Shown in pieces: positions 62,405 through 64,000 of a stretch of 64,000 nucleotides of DNA. Every line of letters begins with the position of its first letter. Positions within the stretch are counted from its first letter, which is position 1. The stretch spans positions 6,647,501-6,711,500 of the forward strand of contig CM063290.1 of NCBI GenBank assembly GCA_032173965.1, given 5' to 3'. The notes below the pieces were generated by a model. It saw nothing but the letters and a program-made list of their open reading frames with translations. It searched no databases and was not told the DNA's origin. The translations under genes and the position numbers were made by a program. This DNA is from Sitta carolinensis (taxonomy: Eukaryota; Chordata; Aves; Passeriformes; Sittidae).

Positions 62405-64000
62405 TTATAATGAAGAAGAAAAAAAAATTCATTTTCATCAAGTATTCCCTCATGGGGGTCGGTACAATATAAAGGAAATAAGGAAAAATGTACAAAACAA
62501 CCTGACAAGAAGGCTCTAGATGAAACATGTTCAAAGCACTTGCAAATGATGTTGCTGGACAGATGCAGAAGGAAATTAAATCAAGTAATTTTTCCCCTGC
62601 AAAATACAAACTGAAAAACTTATTTTTTTTCCAAAAATTCAATTCTGTCTTTACCTGCAGATATTTTAGGTGAGCTGACACAATTTTAGCTGTGATACAT
62701 TTTTTAAAGCAGACATTCCCAGAACTACTGTTTGACCACATTTATTTCAAAGTGGATTTTATTTTCCCTTCCAACTTTATGCAGGTGGTACACCCAGTTA
62801 AAAATAAAAGAAGCTTAGCCACTAACTTCAAAGAAACCAGGTCTATATTTCTCCATTTTCTGTTATCCTTTGGCAGCCATGGTATTTGTTTTTCCATAAT
62901 CACCAATGCATCTCCATCTCATCCAGAGCATCCTTGTATAAGTGGTTGTAAAATTAAAAAAAAAAAAAAAAATCACAAAACAAAAAACACATAAAACATC
63001 ACCAGTGAGAAATTCCTGAAGCTTTTCAAGCCTTGCTCCTAACTCAACTAAAGTCAAGGTACTTCAAACTATTTTAGCTGGAGCAAGACCAAATCCTTGC
63101 AGAACCAGATACGTGGTCCTCAAAAAGCAAAACCATCAGAGTGTTGTAACCCAAAGAGAGGAGTAAAAGACAAACCTAGCAATGTACCTTGCCTGGCCCC
63201 AGCCAACGTAATATCTTTGCCTTGGGTATTTTATTTACTCCTGACCCAGGCAAGATTCCCATAGGTTACAGTGAGAGCATCACTTAAGTAATGCAGCAAA
63301 AGGACATCATGCATTAGTAAGCTAAAATATGAATCCATGCTTATGGCAATAGCTTTCCTTTCTAATGCCCTATAATGGGCATCTAGGAAAGGAAATAAGC
63401 AGCTTTAGAGAAAAAAAAAAATCTGCATTTTGTTACACTGATGACCATCCTAAGCAACTCCACAGAAGTTTTCAGGGTTCTTTTCCACGTGCATGAAGAA
63501 AGCAAAAAGTCAAAAATAGACCAACGTTAGGCAAGATAATAAGAGATTTACTCATTAGTGCAGAATGCAAAACAACAGCTAATGCTTAATACAAACAAAA
63601 TAGTATCACTTTCATACTCCTTACAAATTCATGGATTCCACATGGTTTACTTCCTTGCCTTAAAAGAAATGAACGTTTAAATGAAGCATGAACTTTGTGT
63701 CTCTAAAAATAACATCCCGAGTTAGCAAAGGAATCATTTGAGGAAAAAGAAATTGGAAATGGACATTCAATAACAAATTGCAAGGAAATCCCATTTTGTT
63801 TAGCATGAAAAAAAACAAAGATCCACAGGTTGGATTTGGTTGGGGAGCTTGGGGTGGGTTTTGTTGTTTGGGTTTGGTTGGGTTTTTTGCATCAAGGGAA
63901 AGAAAACAATAGCTATGTGGGAAGAAAAACATTTTCACAAGTACAATAAATAATTGTTCTAATCCAAAAGCAAAGTGCAATGTAGAATTTTTCCACTTAA
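62400..64000 (-). other. Possible 3' UTR tail of a minus-strand gene (ZMAT3 by synteny)
   Basis: AT-rich, repeat-poor sequence extending to the window edge, ending at a minus-strand AATAAA. In vertebrates the gene after KCNMB2 is ZMAT3, transcribed toward it, with a 3' UTR of several kilobases as I recall. No ZMAT3 coding exon (zinc-finger YCKLC motifs) is visible in the window, so the link rests on synteny and the poly(A) signal only. If wrong, this is ordinary intergenic sequence. Confidence 0.25.
62955..62972 (+). repeat. A homopolymer tract
   Basis: About 17 A bases in a row followed by TCACAAAACAAAAAACAC. On the minus strand this is a T-rich tract inside the presumed 3' UTR. Confidence 0.88.

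Overview
The window is vertebrate nuclear DNA, most likely from a bird. It has one intron-split gene with GT/AG junctions and long AT-rich non-coding stretches. Four short truncated CR1-type LINE 3' ends are present, and the introns are only 2.4 to 6.1 kb. I saw no bacterial operons, CRISPR arrays, phage genes or convincing tRNA/rRNA genes. The bird assignment is an inference from the CR1 pieces and the compact introns; the species cannot be read from the sequence.

The one gene I can support firmly is KCNMB2, the beta-2 accessory subunit of the large-conductance calcium- and voltage-activated potassium (BK) channel. It lies on the + strand in four coding exons (11262-11317, 17268-17438, 19888-20083, 26151-26435). 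Joined, they give an uninterrupted 235-residue protein, the same length as the mammalian protein as I remember it. It carries the N-terminal FIW inactivation motif, two membrane segments, a cysteine-rich extracellular loop with three N-glycosylation sequons, and a short cytoplasmic tail. An AT-rich 3' UTR follows, with poly(A) signals near 28.1-28.3 kb.

Layout: 1-11206 is upstream or 5' intron sequence with no recognisable exon. 11.2-28.3 kb is KCNMB2. 28.3-45.1 kb is non-coding, with two CR1 fragments and a long (TTCTC)n/A/(AT)n microsatellite at 41.4-41.6 kb. 45.1-45.9 kb is the only strongly CpG-rich island. It is built around a degenerate 20-28 bp minisatellite and could be a promoter, for example for a non-coding or antisense RNA. 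46-62.3 kb is non-coding, with a CR1 fragment, homopolymers (including a 20-base G run) and several candidate conserved elements. 62.4-64 kb is AT-rich, with a good minus-strand poly(A) signal. Vertebrate gene order (KCNMB2 convergent with ZMAT3) makes this a candidate for the start of the ZMAT3 3' UTR, but no coding exon is in view.

No new multi-gene system was found. The points most worth a second look are the CpG/minisatellite island, the AT-rich candidate enhancers in and beyond the KCNMB2 introns, and the possible minus-strand transcript end at the right edge.
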